Part shown: positions 40,238-51,485 of the stretch, piece after piece
How the letters are laid out: each line of letters starts with the position of its first letter
How positions within the stretch are numbered: the stretch's first letter is position 1
Source: Pseudomonadota bacterium
Lineage (GTDB): Bacteria; Pseudomonadota; Alphaproteobacteria; Rhizobiales; Hyphomicrobiaceae
Direction: 5' to 3'
NCBI GenBank assembly: GCA_018242295.1
Contig: JAFECE010000002.1
Span: 62,001 to 126,000, forward strand
Length of the DNA stretch: 64,000 nucleotides
Notes under the pieces: model-generated
The model's database searches: none
Told to the model about the DNA's origin: nothing
The model's input: the letters and a program-made list of their open reading frames with translations, nothing else
Translations under genes and position numbers: made by a program

Positions 40238-42957
40238 GCGGCGTGATCCAACGTTTCGCTCTCGTAGCCAGCAGGTAAGGTGATCGTGAAAACGGCGCCG
40301 TGGCCGTCGGTACGGTTGGCAGCCGTGATCGTGCCGCCCATGATCTCGACAAACCCCCGCGCGATCGGAAGTCCGAGGCCGGTGCCCGCGCGAACCCGAT
40401 CGCCCTTATGCGCACGATAAAATTTATCGAAGATCCGCTCAAGATCGGCCGGCGGGATTCCGGGACCTTCATCCGAAATCTGCAAACTCAGGAGGTCGTA
40501 ATCCTGCCACGCGCGGATTTGAATGGCTGTGCCTTCAGGCGCGTATTTTGCGGCATTATCCAAAATATTGAAAAGCACCTGCTCCAAGAGAACCGGATCG
40601 GTCCGGACTTGCGGATTGCCCGCGGCGGAACTGTATTGCACGCGATGATTCGCGAGAATTTTCTTTGCTCTCTTGAGCGCCGCATCTACGATCTCGCTGA
40701 CGTCATGCACCTCCGGCTTCGGCGCCACGGCGCCGGCCTCGAGTTTCGTCATATCCAACAGATTGGCGATGAAGCGATTAAGGCGTTCGGATTCATCGAC
40801 GACCGTGGAAAGTAGCTCGCGGCGTGAGTCATCGTCGAGCTTGTCGGAAATATCGCGCATGGTGCTGGCCGCTCCGAGAATTGCCGCAAGCGGCGTCTTG
40901 AGGTCATGCGATAGCGACGTCAGCAACGCGGCACGAAGACGCTCCGTCTCCATCGTGCGCTTGGCCTGTTCGATGTCCTGCACTAACCGCACGCGTTCGA
41001 TGGCTAGCGCACCCTGGTTGATCAGCGCGTCGAATAAACGCCGCTGATCGGGCGTCAGCAATGGCCCCGGCTTGTCACCGTCGATCCCGACGACGCCGAC
41101 GACGCCGCGATCGGTATGCATCGGGAGAAAAAGCCTTTGCGAGCCGGGGAGGGTGTCTGCGCCGCGTCCGGCAGGGCGATCGTTCATCCATGCCCACGTT
41201 GCCGCTGCGAGATCGGAGGCATCGAGCGCATCTTCCGGCGGATAGCCGGCTTTCACGGCGATTCCTCCATTTTCCGGTAGCAGCAGCACGACGTGGACCT
41301 TCAGCATCGACGCGATCTGGAAGGCGGTCGCCCACAGCACATCATCGAGAGTTCCAGTCCCGGCGAGTTTGCGGCTGAAGCCGTAGAGCGATTCCGTCGT
41401 GCTGGCGCGATTGACCGCGATGACGGCTTGGCTGCGCATGCGGGCCGCGATGTTCGAAACGACGATTGCGACAATTGCGAACGTCACAAATGCTGCGACG
41501 TTCTTAGGATCCGAAATGGTGAAAGTGTAGAGCGGTGGGAGAAAAAAGAAATTATACGTCAGCGACCCGAGCACGCTCGCGACAAGCGAAGGCAGGAGCC
41601 CATAGCGAACAGCGACGGCGATGACGCTCGTCAGAAAGATGAGATCGACACTCTCGACACCAATCCATGGCTTGAGCAGCCACGCGACGCCAAGCGCCAC
41701 GGTCGTAGCCGTCAGGGCGAACGTGTAGGCCAAGAGATTGTTCGAAGGTGCCGCCGGTGCTGTTCGCACCGGTGGCCTCGGCTGGGGACCGGCGGGCAGT
41801 TGCTCGCCCGAAATGACATGAACGCTGATGTCGGCCGATTGCCGGACGAGATCGTGAACGACCGAGCCATGGAGAATCTCGAACCAGCGCGGCCGTTCGG
41901 ACTTGCCGATGATGATCTGCGTGACGTTATGGTCGCGCGCATATGCCATGATGTCGTCGGCGATCTTCCGCGAGCTTCCCGGAATCGTGAGTGTTTCTGC
42001 GCCCAACTGCTCGGCAAGGCGCAGAGCTTCCGCGATGCGGTTTCGCTCCTCGTCGGAAAGACGGAGGCCCCGCCGGGTCTCGATTGTCAATGCCGTCCAA
42101 GGCGCGTGTAGGCGATCGGCCGCGCGTTTGGCGTAACGCACGAGCCCCGCCGAGCGGGGATCTTCGCTGATGCAGACGAGCACGCGTTCGCAGGCGGCCC
42201 AGGGGCCTGACATCGCTTTAGCGCGGAGTTGCGTAACGAGCTGTTCGTCGACGCGTTCAGCCGTTCGCCGCAATGCCATTTCCCTGAGAGCCGTTAGATT
42301 GACGGGCGAGAAGAAGTTCTCGAGCGCGAGCCGCGCCTGCTCGGGAATATAAACTTTACCCTCTTTGAGCCGCTGGATCAGATCCTCAGGCGTGATGTCG
42401 ACGAGTTCGACATCGTCGGCACGAGCCAGAATTGAATCGGGCACAGTTTCCCGCACGCGGACGCCGGTTATCTGCGCTACGACTTCGTTCAGACTTTCGA
42501 CATGCTGGATATTGACCGTCGTGTAGACGTCGATGCCCTGATCCAACAGTTCCTCGACGTCGAGGTAACGCTTGGGATGCCGGCTCGAAGGGGCGTTCGT
42601 GTGCGCCAGCTCATCCACCAGCGCGATTTGCGGATGGCGTGCGATGAGTGCGTCGAGATCGAGCTCATCGAGGATCTTACCTTTATATTCGATCTTCCGC
42701 GGCGGAATGACCTCGACGTTGCGCAGAAGCGCCTTCGTCTCTTTCCGGCCATGCGTCTCGACGACCCCGGCAACGACGTCTACGCCTTCCCTGATCTTGG
42801 CGCGCGCGGTGCGCAGCATCTCATATGTCTTGCCGACGCCCGGGGCAGCGCCGAGAAAGATCTTCAATCGGCCGCTGCGGTGTGTCTCCCGGCGTGAAAT
42901 CTCGAGTAGAGCGTCCGGCGACGGCCGTTTGTGCTCCGCGTGGGTATCGTCTGCCAT
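40234..42957 (-). CDS. kdpD: Sensor histidine kinase KdpD
   Basis: 907 residues. N-terminal KdpD domain with Walker A GAAPGVGKTYEML and DELAHTNAP; UspA-like domain (~250-375: RVLVCISEDPRSAGLVRYAKRAADRL); DUF4118 with four membrane segments (~410-500: VALGVAWLLKPWIGVESVDLIFLTSV); GAF-like region (~530-640); HisKA with phosphorylatable His in SLSHDLKTPLAAI; HATPase with DNAAKYAPEG, DEGPGIPP and GTGLGLPIARG. Sensor of K+ limitation and turgor, coupled to kdpE. Confidence 0.97.
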   Translation of the reverse strand: MADDTHAEHKRPSPDALLEISRRETHRSGRLKIFLGAAPGVGKTYEMLRTARAKIREGVDVVAGVVETHGRKETKALLRNVEVIPPRKIEYKGKILDELDLDALIARHPQIALVDELAHTNAPSSRHPKRYLDVEELLDQGIDVYTTVNIQHVESLNEVVAQITGVRVRETVPDSILARADDVELVDITPEDLIQRLKEGKVYIPEQARLALENFFSPVNLTALREMALRRTAERVDEQLVTQLRAKAMSGPWAACERVLVCISEDPRSAGLVRYAKRAADRLHAPWTALTIETRRGLRLSDEERNRIAEALRLAEQLGAETLTIPGSSRKIADDIMAYARDHNVTQIIIGKSERPRWFEILHGSVVHDLVRQSADISVHVISGEQLPAGPQPRPPVRTAPAAPSNNLLAYTFALTATTVALGVAWLLKPWIGVESVDLIFLTSVIAVAVRYGLLPSLVASVLGSLTYNFFFLPPLYTFTISDPKNVAAFVTFAIVAIVVSNIAARMRSQAVIAVNRASTTESLYGFSRKLAGTGTLDDVLWATAFQIASMLKVHVVLLLPENGGIAVKAGYPPEDALDASDLAAATWAWMNDRPAGRGADTLPGSQRLFLPMHTDRGVVGVVGIDGDKPGPLLTPDQRRLFDALINQGALAIERVRLVQDIEQAKRTMETERLRAALLTSLSHDLKTPLAAILGAASTMRDISDKLDDDSRRELLSTVVDESERLNRFIANLLDMTKLEAGAVAPKPEVHDVSEIVDAALKRAKKILANHRVQYSSAAGNPQVRTDPVLLEQVLFNILDNAAKYAPEGTAIQIRAWQDYDLLSLQISDEGPGIPPADLERIFDKFYRAHKGDRVRAGTGLGLPIARGFVEIMGGTITAANRTDGHGAVFTITLPAGYESETLDHAA

Positions 42958-42995
42958 CTAGGCCATTCCCGGGGGCGCCTGCCGCCGCGTCAGAT

Positions 42996-43601
42996 TTAAC
43001 GCAGAGCGGCGCCGTCCAGATCGAGGTTCAGCGCCAGTACATTGATATGGGGTTCACCGATTAAACCAAAAAGACGCGTTTCGATATGGCTATCAACGAG
43101 TTTCTTGACGTCTTGCTCCGGCAGGTTGCGGGCCTTGGCGACGCGGGGCACCTGGAAATACGCCGCCGCCGGCGAAATATCCGGATCGAGCCCGCTGGCG
43201 GTCGTCGTCACTAGATCGAGCGGAACGGGCACCCCCGGATTTTCTCCCTTGAGCTTATCGACGTCGCCCTTCACACGATCGATCAGCGCCTTGTTCGTTG
43301 GGCCGAGGTTCGATCCCATGGAGTTTGCCGCATTGTAAGGCTGCGGCACGGTTTTGCTTGGATCGGCGGGATCGGTCCCCGTCGTCGCCGACGGCCGTCC
43401 ATGGAAATACCGGTCGCTCGTGAAATTCTGGCCGATGAGTTCTGATCCGATGACTTTGCCATCACGCACGATCAGACTTCCCTCTGCCTGCTTTGGAAAG
43501 AGCACGCCGGCAATTCCGGTCATCGCCAGAGGATAGATGAGGCCCGTCAGGACGGTCAGCGCGATCAGCAAAGCGAACGCCGGGCGAAAGAGTTTGATCA
43601 T
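42996..43601 (-). CDS. kdpC: K+-transporting ATPase subunit C
   Basis: 201 residues, single membrane helix near the N-terminus (AFALLIALTVLTGLIYPLAMTGIAGVLFP), then the soluble KdpC domain (GQNFTSDRYFHGRPSAT, SNLGPTNKALIDRV, DLVTTTASGLDPDISPAAAYFQVPRVAKAR). It stabilises nucleotide binding of KdpB. Sits 11 bases after kdpB and before kdpD. Confidence 0.96.
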   Translation of the reverse strand: MIKLFRPAFALLIALTVLTGLIYPLAMTGIAGVLFPKQAEGSLIVRDGKVIGSELIGQNFTSDRYFHGRPSATTGTDPADPSKTVPQPYNAANSMGSNLGPTNKALIDRVKGDVDKLKGENPGVPVPLDLVTTTASGLDPDISPAAAYFQVPRVAKARNLPEQDVKKLVDSHIETRLFGLIGEPHINVLALNLDLDGAALR

Positions 43602-43612
43602 CGAAGTTACCC

Positions 43613-45724
<2,112 letters not shown>

Positions 45725-45744
45725 TTCGCGTGTCTCCGAGGAAA

Positions 45745-47448
45745 TCAGAAGAGCATGTTTCTGGTCATCGAGATGTGCTCGACGATCGGACCGAGAGCCA
45801 GAGCAGGGAAGAACGTCAGTCCACCAACGATGACGATGACGCCGACGACCAATCCGACGAAGAGGGTTCCTGTCGTCGGAAAAGTGCCCACTGACGGCGG
45901 CACGATCTTCTTCTCAGCCATAGAGCCGGCAATGGCGAGCGCCGGAATGATCATGAAGAAGCGGCCGACGAACATCGCGATGGCGCCCGTGACGTTGTAG
46001 AACGGGGTATTGCCGGTGATGCCTCCAAACGCCGAACCATTGTTCGCGGTCGAGGATGTGAAGAGATAGAGCATCTCCGAGAAGCCATGTGGTCCGGGGT
46101 TCGCGATAGAGGCGACGGCGGACGGAAGAACCGACGCCACGGCGGTAAAGCCCAAGTACATCAGCGGAAGGACGAGGATCGCGAGCATCGCCATCTTCAC
46201 TTCCTTCGCTTCGATCTTCTTGCCGACATACTCCGGTGTGCGGCCGACCATGAGACCGGCGACGAAGATCGCGATCACGATGAAGATCAGCATGCCGTAG
46301 AGGCCTGCGCCGACGCCGCCGATAATGATCTCGCCGAGCTGCATGTTGATCATCGGGATCATGCCGCCGAGCGCCGTGAACGAGTCATGCATGGCGTTGA
46401 CCGCGCCGCACGAAGCAGCCGTCGTGACGACCGCGAAGAGCGAAGACGCGGCGATGCCGAAGCGAACCTCTTTGCCCTCCATGTTACCGCCGGTCAGGCC
46501 GAGCTCGTTAAGACCGGTGATGCCAGCCGATTCCGCCCAGTAGCAGACAGCGACGCCGGCGACGAAGAGCACGCCCATGACCCAGAGGATTGCCCAGCCT
46601 TGCTTCTGATTTCCCGCCATGCGGCCGAAGACATTCGTCAGCGCTGCGCCAAGAGCAAAGATCGACACCATTTGCACGAAGTTTGAGAACGCCGTCGGAT
46701 TCTCAAAGGGATGTGCGGCGTTCGCATTGAAGAAGCCACCGCCATTCGTGCCGAGCATCTTGATCGCGACCTGCGAGGCGACAGGGCCAACCGCGATCGT
46801 CTGCTTGCCGCCTTCGAGTGTCGTCGCATCGACGTAAGCGCCGAGCGTTTGCGGCGTGCCGTCCCAAACAAGGAACAGCGTGTAGACGATGCAAATGGGC
46901 AATAGAATGTAGAGCGCGCAACGGGTGATATCGACCCAGAAGTTGCCGATATTGCGTGTGGAAGCGCGCGTAAAACCGCGAATAAGCGCAATGGCGACGA
47001 CGATGCCGGTCGCTGCCGATAGGAAGTTCTGATGCGTCAGGCCAAGCATCTGGCTGAGATACGAAAGCGTCGTTTCTCCGCCGTAGTTCTGCCAGTTCGT
47101 GTTCGTTATGAAGCTGACGGCGGTATTGAATGACAGATCGGGCGCAACTGCTGTCATGCCCTGGGGATTGAACGGCAGCCAGCCTTGCGTCCGCAGCACG
47201 ATATAAAAAATGAGGAAGCCGCCGACATGAAACATCAGCATGGAGACGGTATACGTCAGCCAATCCTGCTCGGACCGCTCGTTCACGCCAGCAATTTTAT
47301 AAAGTGCGACCTCGATCGGCCTCACCGCTGGGGAAAGAAGCGTTCTCTCGCCCGCAAACACGCGGTTCATGTACCAGCCGAGAGGTTTCACGAGCGCAAC
47401 GACGACGGCGCAGAACAAGGCGATCTGCGCCCAACCGGCGAGGGTCAT
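45745..47448 (-). CDS. kdpA: K+-transporting ATPase subunit A
   Basis: 567 residues, ten-helix potassium-channel-like subunit of the KdpFABC complex (superfamily of K+ transporters). Selectivity-filter style segments include [23 protein letters not shown] and [22 protein letters not shown], and [16 protein letters not shown]. It selects K+ and passes it to KdpB. The kdpF peptide lies 12 bases upstream. Confidence 0.97.
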   Translation of the reverse strand: MTLAGWAQIALFCAVVVALVKPLGWYMNRVFAGERTLLSPAVRPIEVALYKIAGVNERSEQDWLTYTVSMLMFHVGGFLIFYIVLRTQGWLPFNPQGMTAVAPDLSFNTAVSFITNTNWQNYGGETTLSYLSQMLGLTHQNFLSAATGIVVAIALIRGFTRASTRNIGNFWVDITRCALYILLPICIVYTLFLVWDGTPQTLGAYVDATTLEGGKQTIAVGPVASQVAIKMLGTNGGGFFNANAAHPFENPTAFSNFVQMVSIFALGAALTNVFGRMAGNQKQGWAILWVMGVLFVAGVAVCYWAESAGITGLNELGLTGGNMEGKEVRFGIAASSLFAVVTTAASCGAVNAMHDSFTALGGMIPMINMQLGEIIIGGVGAGLYGMLIFIVIAIFVAGLMVGRTPEYVGKKIEAKEVKMAMLAILVLPLMYLGFTAVASVLPSAVASIANPGPHGFSEMLYLFTSSTANNGSAFGGITGNTPFYNVTGAIAMFVGRFFMIIPALAIAGSMAEKKIVPPSVGTFPTTGTLFVGLVVGVIVIVGGLTFFPALALGPIVEHISMTRNMLF

Positions 47449-47460
47449 TTGAGATGCCTT

Positions 47461-47550
47461 TCAGAAGAATTCAGGGCGCACAAGCGCGTAGATGAGATAA
47501 AGCAGCAGTCCGGCCGTGACGACCCCTGCCAATGCGTAATCGAATGTCAT
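47461..47550 (-). CDS. kdpF: Kdp subunit F peptide
   Basis: 29 residues, MTFDYALAGVVTAGLLLYLI followed by YALVRPEFF. One membrane helix with the typical YALxRPE(x)F ending of KdpF. It stabilises the KdpFABC complex in the inner membrane. It lies 10 bases after the extra peptide and 12 before kdpA. Confidence 0.93.
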   Translation of the reverse strand: MTFDYALAGVVTAGLLLYLIYALVRPEFF

Positions 47551-47560
47551 GTGAGAATCC

Positions 47561-47644
47561 TCACAGCCGATCGCAGGCAAAGGCGTAGGCGATGGAAAGC
47601 GCGAAGAGTGCCAGCCCGCCTGCGAGAAGGATGATGTCGTACAT
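47561..47644 (-). CDS. 27-residue membrane peptide at the head of the kdp operon
   Basis: MYDIILLAGGLALFALSIAY followed by AFACDRL. A single hydrophobic helix ending with a short Cys-Asp-Arg-Leu tail. A GGAG ribosome site precedes the ATG, and its stop is 10 bases from kdpF. Its tight position, regular coding frame and membrane character argue that it is translated. Similar peptides sit ahead of kdpF in other Hyphomicrobiales to my recollection, but their role is unknown. Confidence 0.7.
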   Translation of the reverse strand: MYDIILLAGGLALFALSIAYAFACDRL

Positions 47645-47744
47645 CTGATGCTCCGATCCTTTGGGCTCGCGCGGGGGTGGACGGCGAGCAGCGGCGGATA
47701 CGTGCCACTCGCGGCATAGGAATTCGAGTTGATCGGATCGGGGG

Positions 47745-47766
47745 ACTTATAGGAATCTCATAAAGT
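47745..47766. promoter_or_regulatory. Possible KdpE box
   Basis: ACTTATAGGAATCTCATAAAGT, an A/T-rich imperfect dyad (ACTTAT / ATAAAGT), about 100 bases before the first kdp peptide. KdpE binds T-rich sequences upstream of kdp, and this is the only A/T-rich dyad here. Weak support. Confidence 0.3.
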
Positions 47767-48472
47767 TCGTGGGGCAACGGCTTCGCCAGTCGCATCCGTG
47801 CGCTCGAATTCCTAACGGCTGGATACGGCGAAGATTAAACTTGGCCGGAGTGAAGACACGAAAAGGCGCCGGCACGGTCCAGGCATACGCCCCGGAGCGA
47901 GTCGACGCCGTTGCTTTTGGCAATGTTGCTGCAGGCTATCGGTTTATGGTGTGGTTGTTCCGCCCGCTTGCTGAGTAGCCGCTGAATTTTCGCGAACGGT
48001 TGTTTGGCCGGGTGCCGGAGGCGAGGTTACACCTGTCACGCTCGTGCTCAACGTGCCCGTGCCGGTTCCCAATGATCCGGTGCTCGGCATTACCGCATCG
48101 AGCTGTCGCCTGACCGTTCGCCAGTGCGTTGCGAAAACTGTTCATCGTCAAAAAGAGTACACGGATTGCAAACGCCGCATCTGAACGCGCAATAAAAACG
48201 CGTGCTTGTTGGCGTTGAGCGCCACGCACTGGAAACCACATTCAATTTTGGAATGCGTTTACGATGTGCGATGCAGCGACGAATGTGCGTACCGCGAGGG
48301 AGGTTCTGCTTGCCTGAGGTTGGAGCAAATGCATAGCTATCGCCACCGGGAGCAATGATCGCTTTGTCAGCACGTCCCCCGGTGCGTTGCTGTCATCCTG
48401 GGACTGCTTCACCTGCATCGGTGCAAGCTCCAAGCGGAAAGCGCGACCGCATCGCGCCGCAAGGTACCCACT
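47767..48472. other. Intergenic region between kdp and the pseudo-receiver gene
   Basis: About 700 bases without a convincing gene. A plus-strand stretch at ~48000-48130 reads like a protein fragment (VLNVPVPVPNDPVLGITASS) but has no start or ribosome site, so it may be decayed. Confidence 0.4.
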
Positions 48473-48826
48473 ATGACGACTCTCAAAAATCTCTCTGTAC
48501 TCATTGTCGATCCGAATGGCGAAACCGCCTTTGATTTGCGCCAATCGTTCATCACCGCAGGTGCGACGACCCATGTGGTCGCCAACTTCGTCTCAGCCGA
48601 GAAACTGCTGGATTCAAAAAAGATCGACGCAGTCATCCTTCCCTATTCGCAGGATCCCGAAACCATTGCCTTCTGCCGGGCGATAGCCGAGCGAAGCATT
48701 CCACCCGTCTTTACGTCGGAACCACCCTCGCGTTATCCGGTCAAGCGCCAGATGTCGAACGCGATCATCGCCGTCAAGGGGCTGATTGCGGAACGGGATG
48801 CGCAGACATATCGCGCCATTCATTAG
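48473..48826 (+). CDS. Degenerate receiver-domain protein (pseudo-receiver)
   Basis: 117 residues with a response-regulator-like fold (LSVLIVDPNGETAFDLRQSFITAGATTHVVANFVSAEKLLDSKKIDAVILPY). At the phosphoacceptor position the usual Asp is replaced: KIDAVILPYSQDPE has Pro57 where Asp is expected, so it cannot be phosphorylated normally. The acidic pair at the N-terminus is also reduced to one Asp. It probably acts as a protein-interaction module. Single gene, with a hairpin terminator directly behind. Confidence 0.65.
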   Translation: MTTLKNLSVLIVDPNGETAFDLRQSFITAGATTHVVANFVSAEKLLDSKKIDAVILPYSQDPETIAFCRAIAERSIPPVFTSEPPSRYPVKRQMSNAIIAVKGLIAERDAQTYRAIH

Positions 48827-48836
48827 CGCCAAAGAA

Positions 48837-48861
48837 TGCCAGGCGGTTCAGCCGCCTGGCA
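48837..48861. terminator. Hairpin terminator between convergent genes
   Basis: Perfect 10-bp stem TGCCAGGCGG / CCGCCTGGCA with a 5-base loop. It lies between the pseudo-receiver and the minus-strand acidic gene. Minus-strand side is followed by TTCTTTGG; could act in both directions. Confidence 0.6.
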
Positions 48862-48862
48862 G

Positions 48863-49162
48863 CTATTCGTCGTCATCGTTGTCAATGTCATCGTTATCGA
48901 TATAGTCGGCGGCGTCGATCTCCTCTCTGAGGTGCTCGCGCGCCGTATCACGATTTTCAACTTCGTCGACCGCAATCGACCGAGGGTCGGTTCCATCCGG
49001 GACCGCTTCGTTCTCGTCTTCACGCTCATCATCGGAATCGTCTGCGTCTCCCGGATATAAGGGAGCGGCTTGCGGCATCCCCGGTAGGGGCGCCACCACA
49101 GGCGACCGTTCATCCGGATCGAAGGCCTCCGGCTCGACGATTTGCGCCTTGCGTTTACCCAT
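48863..49162 (-). CDS. Acidic low-complexity protein
   Basis: 99 residues from the ATG at 49162 with GAGGATC upstream. Starts MGKRKAQIVEPEAFDPDERS, then PLPGMPQAAPLYPG and a strongly acidic second half (DADDSDDEREDENEA, YIDNDDIDNDDDE). Probably intrinsically disordered. No family recognised. The stop meets a shared hairpin terminator. The frame continues upstream, but that part is not protein-like. Confidence 0.55.
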   Translation of the reverse strand: MGKRKAQIVEPEAFDPDERSPVVAPLPGMPQAAPLYPGDADDSDDEREDENEAVPDGTDPRSIAVDEVENRDTAREHLREEIDAADYIDNDDIDNDDDE

Positions 49163-49236
49163 TGTTGATCCTCGATCGATCTCGAGAAGCATCTTTGAAG
49201 ATATAACGCGGACAGGCGAACTAAGGTTCGCGTCTT

Positions 49237-49602
49237 CTACGCCAGACGGACAAGGATGGCGTTCGGTGCATCCAATTTCGACACGAGTGTCGTGACGAAT
49301 GTGTCGTCGCCACCTGCAACGATATGCGTAAACTTGAAAGACTTGAGGATCGCCATGTCCTTTGCGTCTTCGGGAACGAAGCGCCGAAAGGACGAAGGGC
49401 CAAAAACACCGTCGTCGAAGATCTCGCTTATGACGGGACATTCGAAGTAGCAATATTCGCGCCGGCCCTCGATGGTATCAAGGAAGATAGAGCCGAGAGC
49501 CTCCACCAGTGCTTTCCGGTTCCGGTATTCCGCGCTGCACGCAATGAAGACATGAGCATTGCTGGCGATAGGCTGGTGATGGTGGGGCCGATGATGGGTC
49601 AT
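49237..49602 (-). CDS. Small conserved protein with His-rich N-terminus, unknown
   Basis: 121 residues if started at the ATG at 49602 (MTHHRPHHHQPIASNAHVFI). An alternative start is 49671. The chain has CSAEYRNRKALVEALGSIFLDTIEGRREYCYFECPVISEIFDDGVFG and ends ILKSFKFTHIVAGGDDTFVTTLVSKLDAPNAILVRLA, with a Rossmann-like beta-alpha rhythm. Ribosome site is weak. Role unknown. Confidence 0.5.
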   Translation of the reverse strand: MTHHRPHHHQPIASNAHVFIACSAEYRNRKALVEALGSIFLDTIEGRREYCYFECPVISEIFDDGVFGPSSFRRFVPEDAKDMAILKSFKFTHIVAGGDDTFVTTLVSKLDAPNAILVRLA

Positions 49603-49822
49603 TTTAAACAAATTCCAGAGAGAGATCGGAACTCCAAACCGCCCCGAACCATTTTGTGCATGGTTATGCATGCGGCCCCGAGAGGATGGTAAATGAGGCG
49701 AAGCGAGGAGCGATAAAGCTGAACGCAATGTCACGTGGCGGAATGATGGCGGGCAGAGTTGTCGCGTGCGCTCTTGGAACGATGCATAGCAAAGTCGTAA
49801 ATGAGGATTGAGGAGCATCGCC

Positions 49823-50029
49823 GTGGAAATTCGTGTTTCGCAATTGGAAAGAGCATTCGAGCTTGCTCGATCAGGCCGATGCACGACGGTCGCCGACATC
49901 AAGCGCAGACTGCGCGAAGAGGGCTATCAGGACGATCAGGTTGAGGGACCATTGCTTTTCGGTCAGCTCAACTCGCTCATGAAAAAATCGGCATCAAATG
50001 TGGATCGCGGTTCCCCGCGGCCGGACTAG
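49823..50029 (+). CDS. Small helical protein, unknown
   Basis: 68 residues from a GTG with AGGAG 6 bases before it (VEIRVSQLERAFELARSGRC). Helix-rich: TVADIKRRLREEGYQDDQVEGPLLFGQLNSLMKK. This type of short protein is frequent in Rhizobiales. A GGAACGATGCATAGC segment upstream is close to, but not a full match with, an EcfG promoter. Confidence 0.6.
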   Translation: MEIRVSQLERAFELARSGRCTTVADIKRRLREEGYQDDQVEGPLLFGQLNSLMKKSASNVDRGSPRPD

Positions 50030-50056
50030 ATCCATTCGGTTTCACAAGACTGAGAT

Positions 50057-50144
50057 GGGGGCACCCCGATCCCCTGCCAAACCGGGGTGCTCCCTTAAGC
50101 CACGGCATTGGGGGCAGTCGCACTAGGGGTAGTGCGTGCCGTGG
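50057..50144. other. Two consecutive strong hairpins (structured RNA or terminators)
   Basis: First: GGGGGCACCCCG / CGGGGTGCTCCC (12 bp with one G-T), 50057-50094. Second: nested stem with outer CCACGGCA / TGCCGTGG (50100-50144) and inner GCACTA / TAGTGC with a GGGG loop (50120-50135). No U-tract follows either. Lies after the 68-residue gene and before an EcfG promoter. Confidence 0.55.
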
Positions 50145-50224
50145 TGAGAATTTTACCCATTATCCGTCGAACAGTTCCCACTGCATTAGAACTTCACAGC
50201 CAGTGCCAACTCTGTGAACACCTC

Positions 50225-50250
50225 GGAACCTCGGAGGGGCGCGGTCGGTT
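50225..50250 (+). promoter_or_regulatory. EcfG-type promoter
   Basis: GGAAC-N17-GGTT, 44 bases upstream of the exported Pro-rich protein start. One mismatch to the alphaproteobacterial general stress consensus GGAAC-N16/17-CGTT. Confidence 0.5.
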
Positions 50251-50293
50251 GCCCGGATATTAGGCCGAACGGCCGACACAAAAAGGAACAAAA

Positions 50294-50614
50294 ATGCGCC
50301 GTGATTCCTCGTTGTTTTGTGCTCTTTGCGCAGCAGCAGTGTTGAGCGCCTACGCGGCGCCGTCGAATGCTGAAGCGCCTGGAGACGCCTCTAAAGCAAC
50401 GCCTGCAGCGGGTGCCAACGATAAGACCGCAGAGACCAAGCTCAAAGATGAGCCTCTGAGCAAAAAGCTCGACGAAAACGACGGCGTGCTCAAACCGCCC
50501 CCGGGTGTCGATCCTGGAATTCATCAACCGCCGCCCGCGCATACCGGTGACAAGATGCCGGTGATCATACCGCCGGGCGAGCCCGGCGGAGATCAAAGCG
50601 TCCAGCCGAAATAG
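50294..50614 (+). CDS. Exported Pro/Asp-rich small protein
   Basis: 106 residues: signal peptide (MRRDSSLFCALCAAAVLSAYA), then a disordered Ala/Lys/Glu part, then KKLDENDGVLKPPPGVDPGIHQPPP and IPPGEPGGDQSVQPK. This DENDGVxxPPxGVDPxIH pattern is seen in small exported proteins across Hyphomicrobiales. Function unknown; the EcfG-like promoter upstream suggests stress control. Confidence 0.65.
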   Translation: MRRDSSLFCALCAAAVLSAYAAPSNAEAPGDASKATPAAGANDKTAETKLKDEPLSKKLDENDGVLKPPPGVDPGIHQPPPAHTGDKMPVIIPPGEPGGDQSVQPK

Positions 50615-50812
50615 TCGCGCGATGAGCGAACGAGCGGCCACGTCTTACGCGACGCTATGGAAACCGTTTTGCGCACTTCCGACTTTACTTTTCGGTAAGC
50701 TTGCGCCTTCGAATTGATGCAGCTCGAAATAATATTTGACGTATTCATTCGGTAGGCAAATCAAGTGCCAATGGCGCGGCTTATGGATTCGAGAAAGTCG
50801 ATGGAGGAAACA

Positions 50813-51055
50813 ATGAAATTCGTTCTTGCTGTTTTAATGAGCGTTTGCCTTTCCGGCGCGGCCTTCGCCGACGCGACATGCAGTGCAACCGCAAAGGATA
50901 AGAAGCTTGCCGGCGCAGCGCTGAAAAGCTTCATGACCAAATGCGAGAAAGACGCGCAGGCCAAATGTGACTTGGATGCGAAGGCAAAAAATCTGCACGG
51001 CGCCGCGCAAACGAGCTTCACCAAGAAATGCGTCAAGGACGCTTCCGGCGTTTGA
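50813..51055 (+). CDS. PsiF-family exported protein
   Basis: 80 residues from the ATG at 50813, behind GGAGGAAACA. Signal peptide (MKFVLAVLMSVCLSGAAFA) followed by the PsiF repeats: CSATAKDKKLAGAALKSFMTKCEKDA and CDLDAKAKNLHGAAQTSFTKKCVKDA. Each repeat has two Cys, likely disulfide-linked. E. coli PsiF is phosphate-starvation-inducible; function unknown. A strong hairpin follows. Confidence 0.85.
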   Translation: MKFVLAVLMSVCLSGAAFADATCSATAKDKKLAGAALKSFMTKCEKDAQAKCDLDAKAKNLHGAAQTSFTKKCVKDASGV

Positions 51056-51092
51056 GAGTGCTGGCTTGATTGAGCCACAGCATTGAGAGATT

Positions 51093-51119
51093 CCGCCGAG
51101 GGCCAACCGCCCTCGGCGG
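51093..51119. terminator. Strong hairpin after psiF-like gene
   Basis: Perfect 10-bp stem CCGCCGAGGG / CCCTCGGCGG with a 7-base loop, 38 bases after the stop. There is no U-tract. Confidence 0.55.
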
Positions 51120-51123
51120 GAAC

Positions 51124-51279
51124 AGTCAGAATATAGTCGGCAAAGCAATCCAATTGAAGCTCGATGAACGCATTCGCAGCACGCAAAGTGCGCGCGATTT
51201 TCTTATCGATCTCGAGTACGCAACCGAGGACGAAATCGAAAACCTGCAAAAGGAATTTGCGAAGCGACGACGATGCTGA
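51124..51279 (+). pseudogene. C-terminal remnant of low-affinity iron permease
   Basis: The segment NIVGKAIQLKLDERIRSTQS followed by ARDFLIDLEYATEDEIENLQKEF matches the cytoplasmic tail of the low-affinity Fe/Cu permease family, which normally follows several membrane helices (usual length ~150-200 residues). The membrane part is missing; the hairpin at 51093-51119 lies directly at the breakpoint. Most likely a decayed gene. Confidence 0.55.
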
Positions 51280-51485
51280 GCCAATCGTTCGAAGCTGCGC
51301 CAAAGCATAGCCAGCGAACCTTGGCCCAATCGGAACAATGTCGCACAGCACGCGTTGGTCTTTCAGGCCTCGCCCGATCTTGATCCGCTCTCGCTGCGAA
51401 ATCGCGATGCCGAAGGGCGTCTGCACGCGGCCTATGGAGCTCCAACATATTAGGAACTCGAGCCGCGCTGAGCGGATGGCACGCA

